Source of the DNA: Aequorivita sp. HC6-5
Lineage (GTDB): Bacteria; Bacteroidota; Bacteroidia; Flavobacteriales; Flavobacteriaceae
Direction of reading: 5' to 3'
Assembly: GCA_905182755.1 (NCBI GenBank)
Contig: CAJJCS010000003.1
Span: 1-64,000, forward strand
Length of the DNA stretch: 64,000 bases
This document shows, in pieces, positions 1 through 10,575 of this stretch. The position numbers and the translations under genes were made by a program. Numbering within the stretch: position 1 is the first letter of the stretch; each line of letters starts with the position of its first letter. The notes beneath the pieces were generated by a model. The model did not search any database. It was not told the DNA's origin and worked only from the letters and a program-made list of their open reading frames with translations.

Positions 1-1
1 A

Positions 2-406
2 CTTCAAGAAAGGTTAGAGAAAATTATTGAGAGAAGAGGTGAAGAGGTAGATGATACCTATGCACTTTTATGCAGCATAATGAGTGACCTAAATGAAGCC
101 CAAGATTTAGAGGAGTCTTCTGACCTATCAATGGGTGAAAGGGCTATTAGTCAGCTCTTAAGAGAGAAGTTAGATAATGAGGAGCTTGTTTCTGTCATTA
201 CGAATGAAATTAACGAGATTGTGGTTTCATATACCAACGATTTTAATAATTGGCAGCAAAAACAAATGGTTGTTGACAGGATTAGGGTAGATATAATCAA
301 AAGATTAGTTGGACTATCTAAATTACATTCTGCTATCAACAAACAAACTGTAGATTATATTCCTTTTGCCGAGCAGTTAATGAAGTATATCATTCAGCAC
401 TACTAA
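2..406 (+). CDS. C-terminal part of type I restriction enzyme R subunit (HsdR-like), truncated by window start
   Basis: Frame is open from the window edge (LQERLEKIIERRGEEVDDTYALLCSIMSDLNEAQDLEESS...FAEQLMKYIIQHY). Resembles HsdR C-terminal helical region; followed directly by a YgjP-type metallopeptidase, a common neighbour of type I RM loci. Confidence 0.55.
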   Translation, partial: LQERLEKIIERRGEEVDDTYALLCSIMSDLNEAQDLEESSDLSMGERAISQLLREKLDNEELVSVITNEINEIVVSYTNDFNNWQQKQMVVDRIRVDIIKRLVGLSKLHSAINKQTVDYIPFAEQLMKYIIQHY

Positions 407-1108
407 TGGAAGAGCAGGTATTAAACATAAAGGGTGTTGAGGTGACTTTATTTCGAAGTCAAAAAGCGAAGAGTTTAAACATAACTATCAAGCCCTTTAC
501 TGGTGTTCGTGTATCTGTTCCTGTTTCAATTAGTTTTAAAAAAGCAAAACAAGCTACTGAGGAGCGTATAGATTGGATCAAGAAACATCTATCAAAGATG
601 CAAAAGGCAGAAGATCAATTTACTGTTTTTAATTTAGACACTAAGTTCCAAACCAGGTCTCATCATTTAGAGCTGAAAATTTCAGATACGGATACACTAA
701 AATCAGTTGTAAGAAATAATAAAATTACTATTTCAATACCTCAATCCAAGAAAGTTGAGGACGCTGAGGTACAAAATGAAATTAGAAAAGCCATAGAGCG
801 TGCCTGGAGAAAAGAAGCCAAGGAATACCTCCCAAAAAGAGTTGAAGAGTTAGCGTCAAAGCACAAGTTTGATTACAAGAAAGTTGCCGTCAAGAACTCT
901 AAAACAAGATGGGGGAGCTGCTCCTTTGATAATAGCATTAACCTAAGCTTGCACCTTATGCGATTGCCTGATCATTTAGCTAGATTATGTTATTCTCCAC
1001 GAGCTGGTTCATACTAAGATTAAAAACCACAGTAGGGATTTCTGGCAGCTCTTAGACATCGTTTCTGGTAACGCAAAGAAGTTAGATAGAGAGGTTATAG
1101 GATTGTAG
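406..1108 (+). pseudogene. YgjP-like / M48-type zinc metallopeptidase, interrupted by a +1 frameshift near 980
   Basis: ORF 406..1017 ends ...TRWGSCSFDNSINLSLHLMRLPDHL. Removing one base near 981 restores LDYVILHELVHTKIKNHSRDFWQLLDIVSGNAKKLDREVIGL* ending at 1108, with the HELVH zinc motif. Confidence 0.8.
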
Positions 1109-1322
1109 AATACAGATATATTAAAGTTTTAGCTTCAAGACATAGGGGATAACCCCTACGCCACATTTTACACTCCCTAACAAAACATGGGGTTAACAAA
1201 AACGTTAGCCCTTTGTTTTTGTGGGGTTAGAAAGGGTTTTGATGTGTTGGAACGGTGGACAGGTTAAAATTATATAAATTATTTATATATTTAACATAGA
1301 TTAAAAATCAAATTATTATAGT

Positions 1323-2540
1323 GTTGAGCGAGTTGCTAAAGAATGTTTTGAAGATCTTGATGATGTTACTGTCCATATAGATCCCGATGATTATGCAACA
1401 AAATCATACTTAAAAGAAAAGAATGAAGAAGCTTACAATCATGTATTTAAAGTTCATTAGGAAAAAACGGACCATAAAGAAAAAATTCGGAATTATGATA
1501 ATGACAAATATATCCATTATTCAAGTCCATCAAGTGATTTATTCTTCTGTCAACTTGAGACTGTTGACGATGATGAAAAGAATCCAAATAACTACAATTG
1601 GATTATTAGATATAAAGATGCTGACTGGAGTTTAAAGTTAATGGGAGTTAAGCATAAGAGTTATCATCATGTTAATTTGTTTCCAGTTAATTCTAATTTT
1701 TTTACTAAAATTGGAGATAGTATTGGTGATGTTATAATTGATGATTCTAAAAAATCAATATCATTTGTGAATTTTAATGATTTCAACTTACAAAAAGACA
1801 AAAATTTACTTAAAGAGTTTTCTTTTATGGTAATTGGTTTTTGTCAAAAATGGGTTGATTTGTATGCCACACAGATTCAATCCATGGATCGGCCCCTGGT
1901 TTTCACAAACCAATGTTTTAAGTGAATTAGATAAAGATGGAAATGGTGAAGTTGATGTAATTGAAGGAAATGACTTTAACTTATTACTTAAAAAACATCA
2001 AAAGAGTATTGTAGAGGTGGATAGAAACTACGTTCAACAATTTGTTAAAGTATCATCTTATTTAAAAACAAAAAAAGGAAATATTCAATCCATATTTAAT
2101 TCCATAAAAGACACACCTAATCAAGAGGTATTAAATGAATATGTTGAGATATTAAAGGGTGAAATTCATACTTATAATCTTATTCTATTTAATTCTCTTA
2201 AACATGATTGTATCTTTAGTGGAAGATGATATGATTACATTTTATGAAATCCATGAAATGTTTGATACATTAAACATGTTTGATTCAAAACATGAAAAGG
2301 ATGTATCACAAAAACTTACAAATATTGGAGATGGGTTAGAAAGTTTAATGTATGAAATAAGAGATATGGGTAATCAAATATCTAATTCAATTGATGAACT
2401 TAGTTATGTAACTGAACAATCTAACCAACAACTACAAATCAACTAAGTGAAATAGATTCTACTATGAAAGTAGGAAACTTAATTAGTACCATAAACACAT
2501 ACCAAAACTACAAGAGTTTTTTAAATAACTCCCTATAGTA
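1323..2540 (+). pseudogene. Hypothetical protein gene(s) with an in-frame TAG and several frame breaks; contains one EF-hand-like loop
   Basis: Conceptual reading VERVAKECFEDLDDVTVHIDPDDYATKSY...FKVH*EKTDHKEKIRNYDNDKYIHYSS...YKDADWSLKLMGVKHKSYHHVN, then DKDGNGEVDVIE (EF-hand loop), then EDDMITFYEIHEMFDTLNMFDSKHEKDVSQKL..., then NQLSEIDSTMKVGNLISTINTYQNYKSFLNNSL*. Continuity only by switching frames. Confidence 0.45.
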
Positions 2541-2672
2541 TAAAACCCTTGCAGAAATGTGAGGTGTCGGAATGTAGGACAAGAGAATGTCATTTCATTT
2601 ATATATTTTTAATCTGAGAATTAAAATTGAGAATTAACAATACCAGTATGAGGTTTAACACAGATAATTAAT

Positions 2673-3032
2673 ATGAATCCACAAGAATTAACTAAAAAAC
2701 ATTTAACAGAAGATCAAAATCATATAATTAAAGTAACTCTTCATAAAAAAGAAACACTTTACAGCATCTTGAAGTGGTGGAAAACATTGAGTAAATCTGA
2801 TACAATTGGTGATTTAGATAATGTAAATGGAAATACTGCACTAATTCATATAAAATTAGGTAGTAACACTTACTATATCAATGCAGATTCAAATAAAAAT
2901 GGTGTGTCTATTTTCTTAAAAAACAAGGCAAATTCTTGGATTTTGATTGAAAATGAAAATGGAACAAAAAATAAGATAACAAATAATAAAAATAAGGAAC
3001 CTATCACAGGATTCTATATCTACAAAAGGTAA
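2673..3032 (+). CDS. Hypothetical protein, 119 aa
   Basis: Intact ORF with ATG start and codon composition typical of the region; no family recognised. Confidence 0.5.
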   Translation: MNPQELTKKHLTEDQNHIIKVTLHKKETLYSILKWWKTLSKSDTIGDLDNVNGNTALIHIKLGSNTYYINADSNKNGVSIFLKNKANSWILIENENGTKNKITNNKNKEPITGFYIYKR

Positions 3033-3288
3033 TTTGATTTTACATTAGCGTTTACTAACAATAGACATCCATAACCTCAATGTAATACATCATCTCACGA
3101 AGACCTTGCCCCAAAAGAAAAGTGATATTATTTAGATATGGGGGGTGTTGGTTTTTAGAGTAGCTAGGTCAGATTTTTTAGGTTTTTTATTGGAGTATTC
3201 CAGATCCTCATCAGGTTATTAGAATATAACCTTAATAACAGGTGATACATTGCTGGCTGTACAATAATCGTACATATTATTAGATACA

Positions 3289-3325
3289 CGAAACCCTAAC
3301 TAATTGATTATAAATTAGTTGGGTT
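3289..3325 (-). terminator. Putative intrinsic terminator of ssrA
   Basis: Inverted repeat aaccctaactaatt ... aattagttgggtt downstream of the tmRNA 3' end on the minus strand. Confidence 0.45.
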
Positions 3326-3334
3326 TTAATTTAG

Positions 3335-3730
3335 TGGAGTCGGAGGGATTCGAACCCTCGTCCAAACGTGTACTATTACAGCCTTCTACATGTTTAGTTT
3401 TTGTTTAAATTTTCGAGCAATTGCCGGCCAAAAACCACCAACGCATGCCTTATCCTAACTTAGATGTCTTGAGGGCGTCTAGACACCACCCTCAATAGGT
3501 TTACTTTTACGAAGTCACTATATCAAAAACCGTAAACCAAGGTGTTTGAGTGACTTCCTGCTTGTCTACCTTGTAGACCGAGGCGTAATCCTACTATAAT
3601 TCGGATTATGCAGCTAGGGCGTAGTTATTCTCGCCGTTTAAAAGTATGAAAAATGAGATTTAAGAGCTGTTTTCCAGCGCTCTACATGCTTACCATACTA
3701 GTGAACCCGCTGTCAAAACCAGTCGACCCC
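3335..3730 (-). ncRNA. ssrA: tmRNA
   Basis: Minus strand starts GGGGTCGACTGGTTTTGACAGCGGGTTC and ends GGACGAGGGTTCGAATCCCTCCGACTCCA (T arm and acceptor). Encoded tag GGCGAGAATAACTACGCCCTAGCTGCATAA = GENNYALAA* at 3606..3635. Confidence 0.95.
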
Positions 3731-3915
3731 GTTATAAAAATACAAAGCCAAAGGCCTTACACTTTTTTGTTCACCCTTAAAAAACACCAACAAAGTGTTT
3801 TTTAAAAACAAAGTACCACTATAAAAAGCAATCATGCGCTTTAAAAGTGGTCTGTAAAGATACACGAAAAACCCTATCTTTACCACCATAGTTTAAAATT
3901 CAAAAAAGACATCAA

Positions 3916-5130
3916 ATGCCAATCACTTTTGCCATTATAAAAGAACGTAAAAACCCCCCAGATAGAAGGGTTGTTTTCTCTCCTAGTAAATTAAAACAAG
4001 CAGCAGCGCAGTATCCAGATGCCCGCTTTATAGTAGAGTCTAGTGATGTGCGCATCTTTCCAGACCAAGCCTACAAAGATGCTGGCTTTGAGGTGTTGCA
4101 AGATATAAGCCAAGCAGATGTACTTATTGGCGTTAAAGAAGTACCCATAGACGCGCTCCTGCCTAATAAAAAGTATTTCTTTTTTAGCCATACCATAAAA
4201 AAACAACCCTACAACAGAGCCCTTTTACAAGCCATGCTTGCCAAAAACATAGAATTGTATGACCATGAAACCATCACAAGACCAAATGGCGCGCGCCTTA
4301 TTGGCTTTGGTAGGTACGCCGGTTTGGTAGGAGCCTACAACGGCTTTAGAGCCCTAGGGCTCAGAGATGGTCTTTTTGATTTGCCTAAGGTAGAGCACTT
4401 GCCAGATCTAGACGGGGTAAAAGCAGCCCTTGATACCATCACCCTGCCACCTATTAAAATTGTATTGTCTGGAACAGGAAAAGTTGCCAAAGGAGCCAAA
4501 GAAATTCTAGATCATTTAAATATACCTGAGGTTTCAGACACCGTCTACCTAACAAAGTGAGTTATACCCATCCCGTGTATACCATGCTAGATGTCATGCA
4601 CTACAACAAACGCCAAGACGGCGCAAAAGGATCTATACAAGAGTTTTTTAAAGACCCTTCAGGCTACCAGAGTAATTTTATGCCCTACGCCAAAGAGTCT
4701 CACTATTTTATAGCTGGGCATTTCTACGGCAATGGCGCTCCTTATTTATTTACCAGAGAAGACGCAAAAAACAAAGACTTTACAATTAACTTAATTGCAG
4801 ATATTTCCTGTGATATAGACGGCCCTGTGGCCGCCACCATAAAAGCATCTACCATTGCCAATCCCTTTTATGGCTACGACCCAATTCAAGAAAAAGAGGT
4901 TGCCTTTAACGCACCTGGCGCCATTACCATGATGGCCGTAGATAACCTGCCGTGTGAGCTTCCCAAAGACGCCAGTGAAGGTTTTGGAGATATGTTTTTA
5001 GAGCATGTAATACCTGCTTTTTTTAACGGTGATAGCCAAGGCATTCTCTCTCGCGCACAAATGACCTCAAAAGATGGAGCCCTTACTCCAAATTTTAAAT
5101 ACCTCCAAGATTATGAAAACCGAAGACAAA
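3916..5130 (+). pseudogene. Alanine dehydrogenase / saccharopine dehydrogenase-like NAD(P)-dependent oxidoreductase, split by a frameshift near 4555
   Basis: ORFs 3916..4560 and 4557..5312 form one protein (MPITFAIIKERKNPPDRRVVFSPSKLKQ... + ...YTHPVYTMLDVMHYNKRQDGAKGSIQEFF...GDMFLEHVIPAFFNGD). C-terminal boundary uncertain. Confidence 0.7.
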
Positions 5131-5136
5131 GACATG

Positions 5137-5158
5137 CCTATAAAAAGTATTATAAGGT
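5137..5158 (+). repeat. Left copy of 22-bp direct repeat cctataaaaagtattataaggt flanking the HYR gene
   Basis: Identical to 10554..10575. Confidence 0.85.
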
Positions 5159-5311
5159 TAACCAGTATTATGATGATAATTGGTTTGCTAATTTTCTTTA
5201 CTTTTTGCTGAAAATATGCATTGTTGTCCATGAACTAGGTTACTACACTAGACAAGTGTTAAGAGCTAAACAAGTTTTATTCATTTACGGTTACAGTATC
5301 TTCCACGGCTA

Positions 5312-8300
5312 ACGTTTTGTCTAGCAATCCAGCCAAATACTACATCACCTTCTGTAGAGAGTACTCTAGCCTTAGACATTGAGTGTCCAGTTTCTTTTAC
5401 AGAGTCTGCAACACCTTCTTGTGAGTTTATACTCCCAGATTATACAGCTCTTGCCAGTATTACTGGAGCAGGGGCAGAGCCAGTGATTACCCAATCACCA
5501 CTGCCATCTTCTTTATATGGTCTTGGTACCATCACCGTTACCTTAACTGCCAATGACGGTACTAGTGAGGTTTCTTGTTCTTTTGATGTGCAGGTGATAG
5601 ATACCACTTCACCTTCTTTAACCTGTCCTGTAGATCAGTTTGCAGTAACAGATGAAAATTGCGAGTTTATCATCCCAGATTATACACCCCTTGGTAGCGC
5701 TGTAGATTTTTGTAGTGCAGGTACTATACCAGTTACTCAAAATCCAGCACCAGGAACGGTAGTTTCTCAAAACACAATGATTTTTTTGCAAGCCACAGAT
5801 AGCAACGGTAACACAGGAGCCTGTACCTTTAATGTTATTTTAAGTGATGTGATTGCGCCTTCTATAGTGTGCCCACAAGATATAGAAGAGATGGCAACCA
5901 TAGATTGTTTGTTTACCATCCCAGATTATACCTCTCTTGCCAACGCTAATGATAACTGCTCCACTGTTTTGGTTACACAAACCCCAGCGGTAGGTACGCA
6001 GGTTGGTATAGGAGTAACACAAATTACATTAACAGCAAGTGATGGAGCTAATACCACATCTTGTGTTTTTAATATTACAGTGCTTGATACATCACCACCT
6101 ATAGTTACTTGCCCTGAAAATCAAATTGAAGACTATGACGTTAATTGCCAGTTTATACTTCCAGATTACACATCTCTAGCTACCATTACAGATACCTGTT
6201 ACCCAGGTCCTTTTACAGTTACCCAGGTACCCGCGCCAGGAACTTTAATTACTGGTAATGTTTCTGTAGCTATTAACGCCACAGATAACGCCGGTAACAC
6301 AGGGTCTTGTTCTTTTATGGTTTTGCAAAATGATGTAATACCACCTACCATAACATGCCCTTCAAACCAAATAGAGGAGGTAAACGCAGCAAATTGTATG
6401 TTTATCATTCCAGATTATACTGCCTTAGCCACCGCTCAAGATGGATGTAATGACCAAGTTGTTATTACTCAATCTCCTGCCCCTGGTACTCAAGTGGGTC
6501 TTGGAGCAACTACCATTACCCTTACCGCTAGTGACGGGTTTAACACTGCAGATTGCACCTTCGAGATTGAAGTTCAAAACACAACCACTCCAAATGCGGT
6601 ATGTCGTGCACCTTTTAATCTGCCATTAAACGCAGATGGTACTGCAACCCTCTCGCCCTCACAGGTAGATGGAGGATCAAACGCTTATTGTGATATCGCC
6701 TCTATGAGTATAGATATCACAACTTTTAACTGTGATGATTTAGGCCCACACCCAGTAACCCTTACCATTATAGATACCAACGGAAATACAAGCTCTTGTA
6801 CCACAACAGTTACTATTACAGATCCATTATTTGCTTGTAATGAGCTTCCGACCGCACTATGTCAAGCTTTAGTTGTTTCTGCCAATGCAAACTGCGAGGG
6901 CGAAGCTACTGCTCAAGATTTTGACAATGGATCCTTTGATCCAGATAACACTCCATTTACGATCACTGTATCTCCACAAGGGCCATACCCACTAGGTACC
7001 ACAACTGTTGTTTTAACCATTGATGATGGTGAGTATACAGATAGCTGTGATACAACCATTACAGTTGTAGATACAACCGCGCCAAGTTTAACCTGTCTAG
7101 AAAACCAGGTGGTAACAGTAGATACTGCTTGCTCTTATGTAGTGCCAAATTACCTATCTCAGGTAACAGCCCAAGATAATTGTGGTGTTGTTTCTCTCTT
7201 ACAAAGCCCACTGCCAGGAACTACTGTTTCTACAGGAGTTACTCAAATCACAATAACAGCAAATGATGGTGTAAACCAAAGTGTGTGTACTTTTACCCTT
7301 ACCGTTGAAGATGTAATAGCACCTACTGCTATTTGTCAAAACATCATACTACCTCTAGATAGTAATGGTCTTGCGAGTATCGCCACTAGTGATATTGATT
7401 TTGGTAGTTCAGATAACTGTGGCAGCATTACTTCAAGTTTAGATCTTACCACATTTACCTGTGATGACATAGGAGATAATAATTATATTAACCATTACAG
7501 ACCAAGGCGGGCTTCAAAGTACTGCTACTGCTATTGTAACGGTTGTAGATACAATGGCTCCGCAGGTTGTTTGTTTAGACATTACACTTATATTAGATGA
7601 AAATGGCCAAGTAAATATCACCCCTCAAGACATTGACGCGGGTAGCACAGATAATTGTGGTATAGTATCTTATAGTATAGATACCACTAGTTTTGATTGT
7701 TCTAGCAGTGGTCAAAACTTTGTAACCCTTACTGTTACAGACGCCTCTGGAAATACAAATTCTTGTACAACTAGTGTAACTGTTATAGATCAAACTGCGC
7801 CAACTCTTACCTGTCTTGAAGACCAGTTAGAAACCCTAGACACTGCATGTTCTTTTGTTGTACCAAATTATGTACCTTCTTTAATAGCCTCAGATAATTG
7901 TAATACCCTTACCGTTACTCAAAACCCATTACCTGGTACGGTCTTAACTGCTGGTACAACCACCGTTACCGTTACAGCATCTGATGGAAGCTTTGATACT
8001 CTGTGTAGCTTTACTATTATTGTTACAGACCAAACAGCTCCTACAGCTATATGTCAAAACATTATACTACCTCTAGATCAAAATGGTCTTGCAAGTATCG
8101 CTACCACAGATATTGATTTTGGTAGCTCAGACAATTGTGGTAGCATTATATCTAGTCTAGATAGTACTACTTTTTCTTGTAATGACCTTGGAGATAACTT
8201 AGTTGTTCTTACCATTACAGATCAAGGTGGGCTTACAAGCACATGTAACGCTATGGTAACTGTAGTAGATACCTTGGCACCTCAAATTTTTACTCAAGAC

Positions 8301-10457
8301 ATTATTGTGTATCTAGACGCCAATGGACAAGTATCAATTGACGCGGGTAGCACAGATAATTGTGGTATAGTATCTTATAGTATAGATACCACTAGTTTTG
8401 ATTGTTCAAACACAGGCCCTAACCAAGTTACATTAACCCTTACAGATGCTTCAGCAAATACAAGTGCTAGCACAGCTATTGTTACTGTTATAGATGCTAC
8501 CGCTCCAACGGCTATTTGTCAAAACATTACCCTAGAGCTGGATGCCTCTGGAAATGCTTCTATAACTGCTCAAGATATTCGATTCAGGTAGTTCAGATAA
8601 CTGTACCGTATCACAAATAGCGCTAAGCCAAACAAACTTTGACTGCTCAACAATTGGTCAAAACCAAGTAGTCTTTACCATCACAGATGCTAGCGGTAAT
8701 AGCTCATCTTGCACCGCAATGGTTACTGTGGTAAATAATAACGTTCCTGTAGCTGCTTGTCAAAACATAACCCTGCAACTAGACAGTAATGGCTTGGCTA
8801 CTATTACAGCCGCAGATCTTGATGGTGGTAGCACTTTAACATGTTTTCAACAAGCAACCATAGAGCTGGACCAATACACCTTTGATTGTAACGATATTGG
8901 TGTAAATGAAGTAGCCTTTACCATCACAGAAACAAACGGTCTTACAACAAGTTGTATAGCCCTGGTTACTGTAGAAGATACCCTTGCACCAACAGTTGTT
9001 TGTCAAGACATCATTGTAACACTAGATCAAGATGGGTTGGCTAGTGTAAGTGTTGCAGATATTAATGGAGGTAGTTTTGATGCCTGTGGTATCGCCGGTA
9101 TGTCTTTAGATATAGATACTTTTGATTGCTCAATGATTGGTACAAACCCTATAATACTTTCTGTTACAGATGTAAATGGTAACTCTAGCGCATGTCAAGC
9201 CACTGTAACGGTTGTAGATGCTATCTACCCAACGGCTTTATGTCAAAGCATTACTTTAATTTTAGATGAAAATGGTCTGGCTACAATCACCCCCGATGAT
9301 TTAGACCAAGGAAGCTCAGATAACTGTTCAAACGTTACAGCCTCAGTAAGTATAGATACTTTTGATTGTAGTAATGTTGGACAAAACAATGTAGTATTTA
9401 CTATTACAGATATGCAAGGTAATGCATCTTCTTGTAACGCTATTGTTACCATATTAGACACCACAGCTCCAACCATGTCTTGTCAAGATAACTAATATTT
9501 TGACTCACATCAGCCAATGATAGACTTGATGATTTATTTGCTGGATGGTCAGATAATTGTGCTATAGCTACAAGATCTGCAGATATTACTACTTTCGATT
9601 GCTCAAACATTGGAGAGAATACAGTAACCCTTACAGCCATAGACACAAGTGGTAATGAAGCTACCTGTAGCATCATAGTTAACATTCAAGAGGGTGTGTT
9701 TGCACCAGTGGCTGTTTGTCAAAACGTAACAGTGCCACTTCAACAAGATGGTACAGCTTCCATACCTGCAAGCTCTTTAGATGGTGGGTCTTCTGGAGTA
9801 AGATGTCAAGACGGGTATAGCGTAGATATCTCAGAGTTTAGCTGTGCAGATGTTGGCGCTCCAATACTGGTAGAATTTACAGTATATAATTCTATAGGTG
9901 AGTCAGACACGTGTTACGCATATGTAAATGTAATAGACGGCTTGGCCCCAGAAATTACATGTCCTGCAGATCAAACAATCACATCAGAGGGAGCCTACTC
10001 ATTGCCAGATTACTTTGCAACAGGTGAGGCTTTAGCCCTAGATAACTGTACTACTACTTTAGTGACAGATCAAAGCCCAAGTCCAGGAACGCTCCTAGAA
10101 AATGGTACGTATACCATCACACTTTCTGCTACAGATAATGGAGGTTTTGAAAGTACCTGTGAGTTTGAAATTGTTGTAAACGATCTTTTATCAAATCAAG
10201 ACACTGAAATTCTATTACAAGACATCACCATCTATCCAAACCCAGCAAGTGATATCATTACCATCACAAACCCGCAGTTTGTAGGTCTTACTGATGTAAC
10301 GCTATTTGATGTTACAGGAAGAAAAGTAAAACATAGCAATGTATCTGGAGTCAATGACGCAGTGGTTATTAATATTTCAGAGTTAAGAAGCGCTATGTAT
10401 ATGGTTGTAATCTCGACTCAGTACGGTCAAGTTGTTAAGCAATTGCTTAAAAAGTAA
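5312..10457 (+). pseudogene. Large HYR-domain repeat surface/adhesin-like protein with C-terminal T9SS type A sorting domain; frame-interrupted
   Basis: Repeated modules such as VIDTTSPSLTCPVDQ...IPDYT...TQSPAPGT...ITLTASDG and CQNITLxLDxNGxATIT...GSSDNC. C-terminus ITIYPNPASDIITITNPQFVGLTDVTLFDVTGRKVKHSNVSGVNDAVVINISELRSAMYMVVISTQYGQVVKQLLKK. Frame breaks near 7480, 8580 and 9490-9570. Confidence 0.85.
7334..8600 (+). repeat. Higher-order internal duplication (about 718-720 bp period) in HYR gene
   Basis: tgtcaaaacat.atactacctctagat... at 7334 recurs at 8052. A 71-bp exact match at 7632..7702 recurs at 8337..8407. Confidence 0.85.
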
Positions 10458-10477
10458 AATTCCCAAATTTTACCAAG

Positions 10478-10507
10478 AAGAGCCCAATGTATGTTGGGCT
10501 TTTTTTA
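10478..10507 (+). terminator. Rho-independent terminator of HYR gene
   Basis: agcccaatgtatgttgggct followed by ttttttt. Confidence 0.8.
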
Positions 10508-10553
10508 TGCGCTATGTTAACTAGCAGGCTAGGGCAGTAGCCCTATAGGTAGC

Positions 10554-10575
10554 CCTATAAAAAGTATTATAAGGT
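10554..10575 (+). repeat. Right copy of 22-bp direct repeat; overlaps the 3' end of kdsA
   Basis: Identical to 5137..5158. Confidence 0.85.

Noticed and set aside
1176-1240. Integron attC site
   Set aside because: Inverted ctaac/gttag ends are suggestive but do not match the RYYYAAC/GTTRRRY consensus well, no integrase is visible, and no clear second copy was found near the next ORF
1423-1635. ORF MKKLTIMYLKFIRKKRTIKKKFGIMIMTN...
   Set aside because: The other frame across the same DNA gives a much more protein-like sequence (EKTDHKEKIRNYDNDKYIHYSSPSSDLFFCQLETVDDDEKNPNNYNW); this ORF is an off-frame reading
5840-9685. Minus-strand ORFs inside the HYR gene (5840..6022, 6199..6408, 7593..7793, 9243..9476, 9446..9685)
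   Set aside because: Opposite-strand shadows of the repetitive coding sequence; no start context or family resemblance
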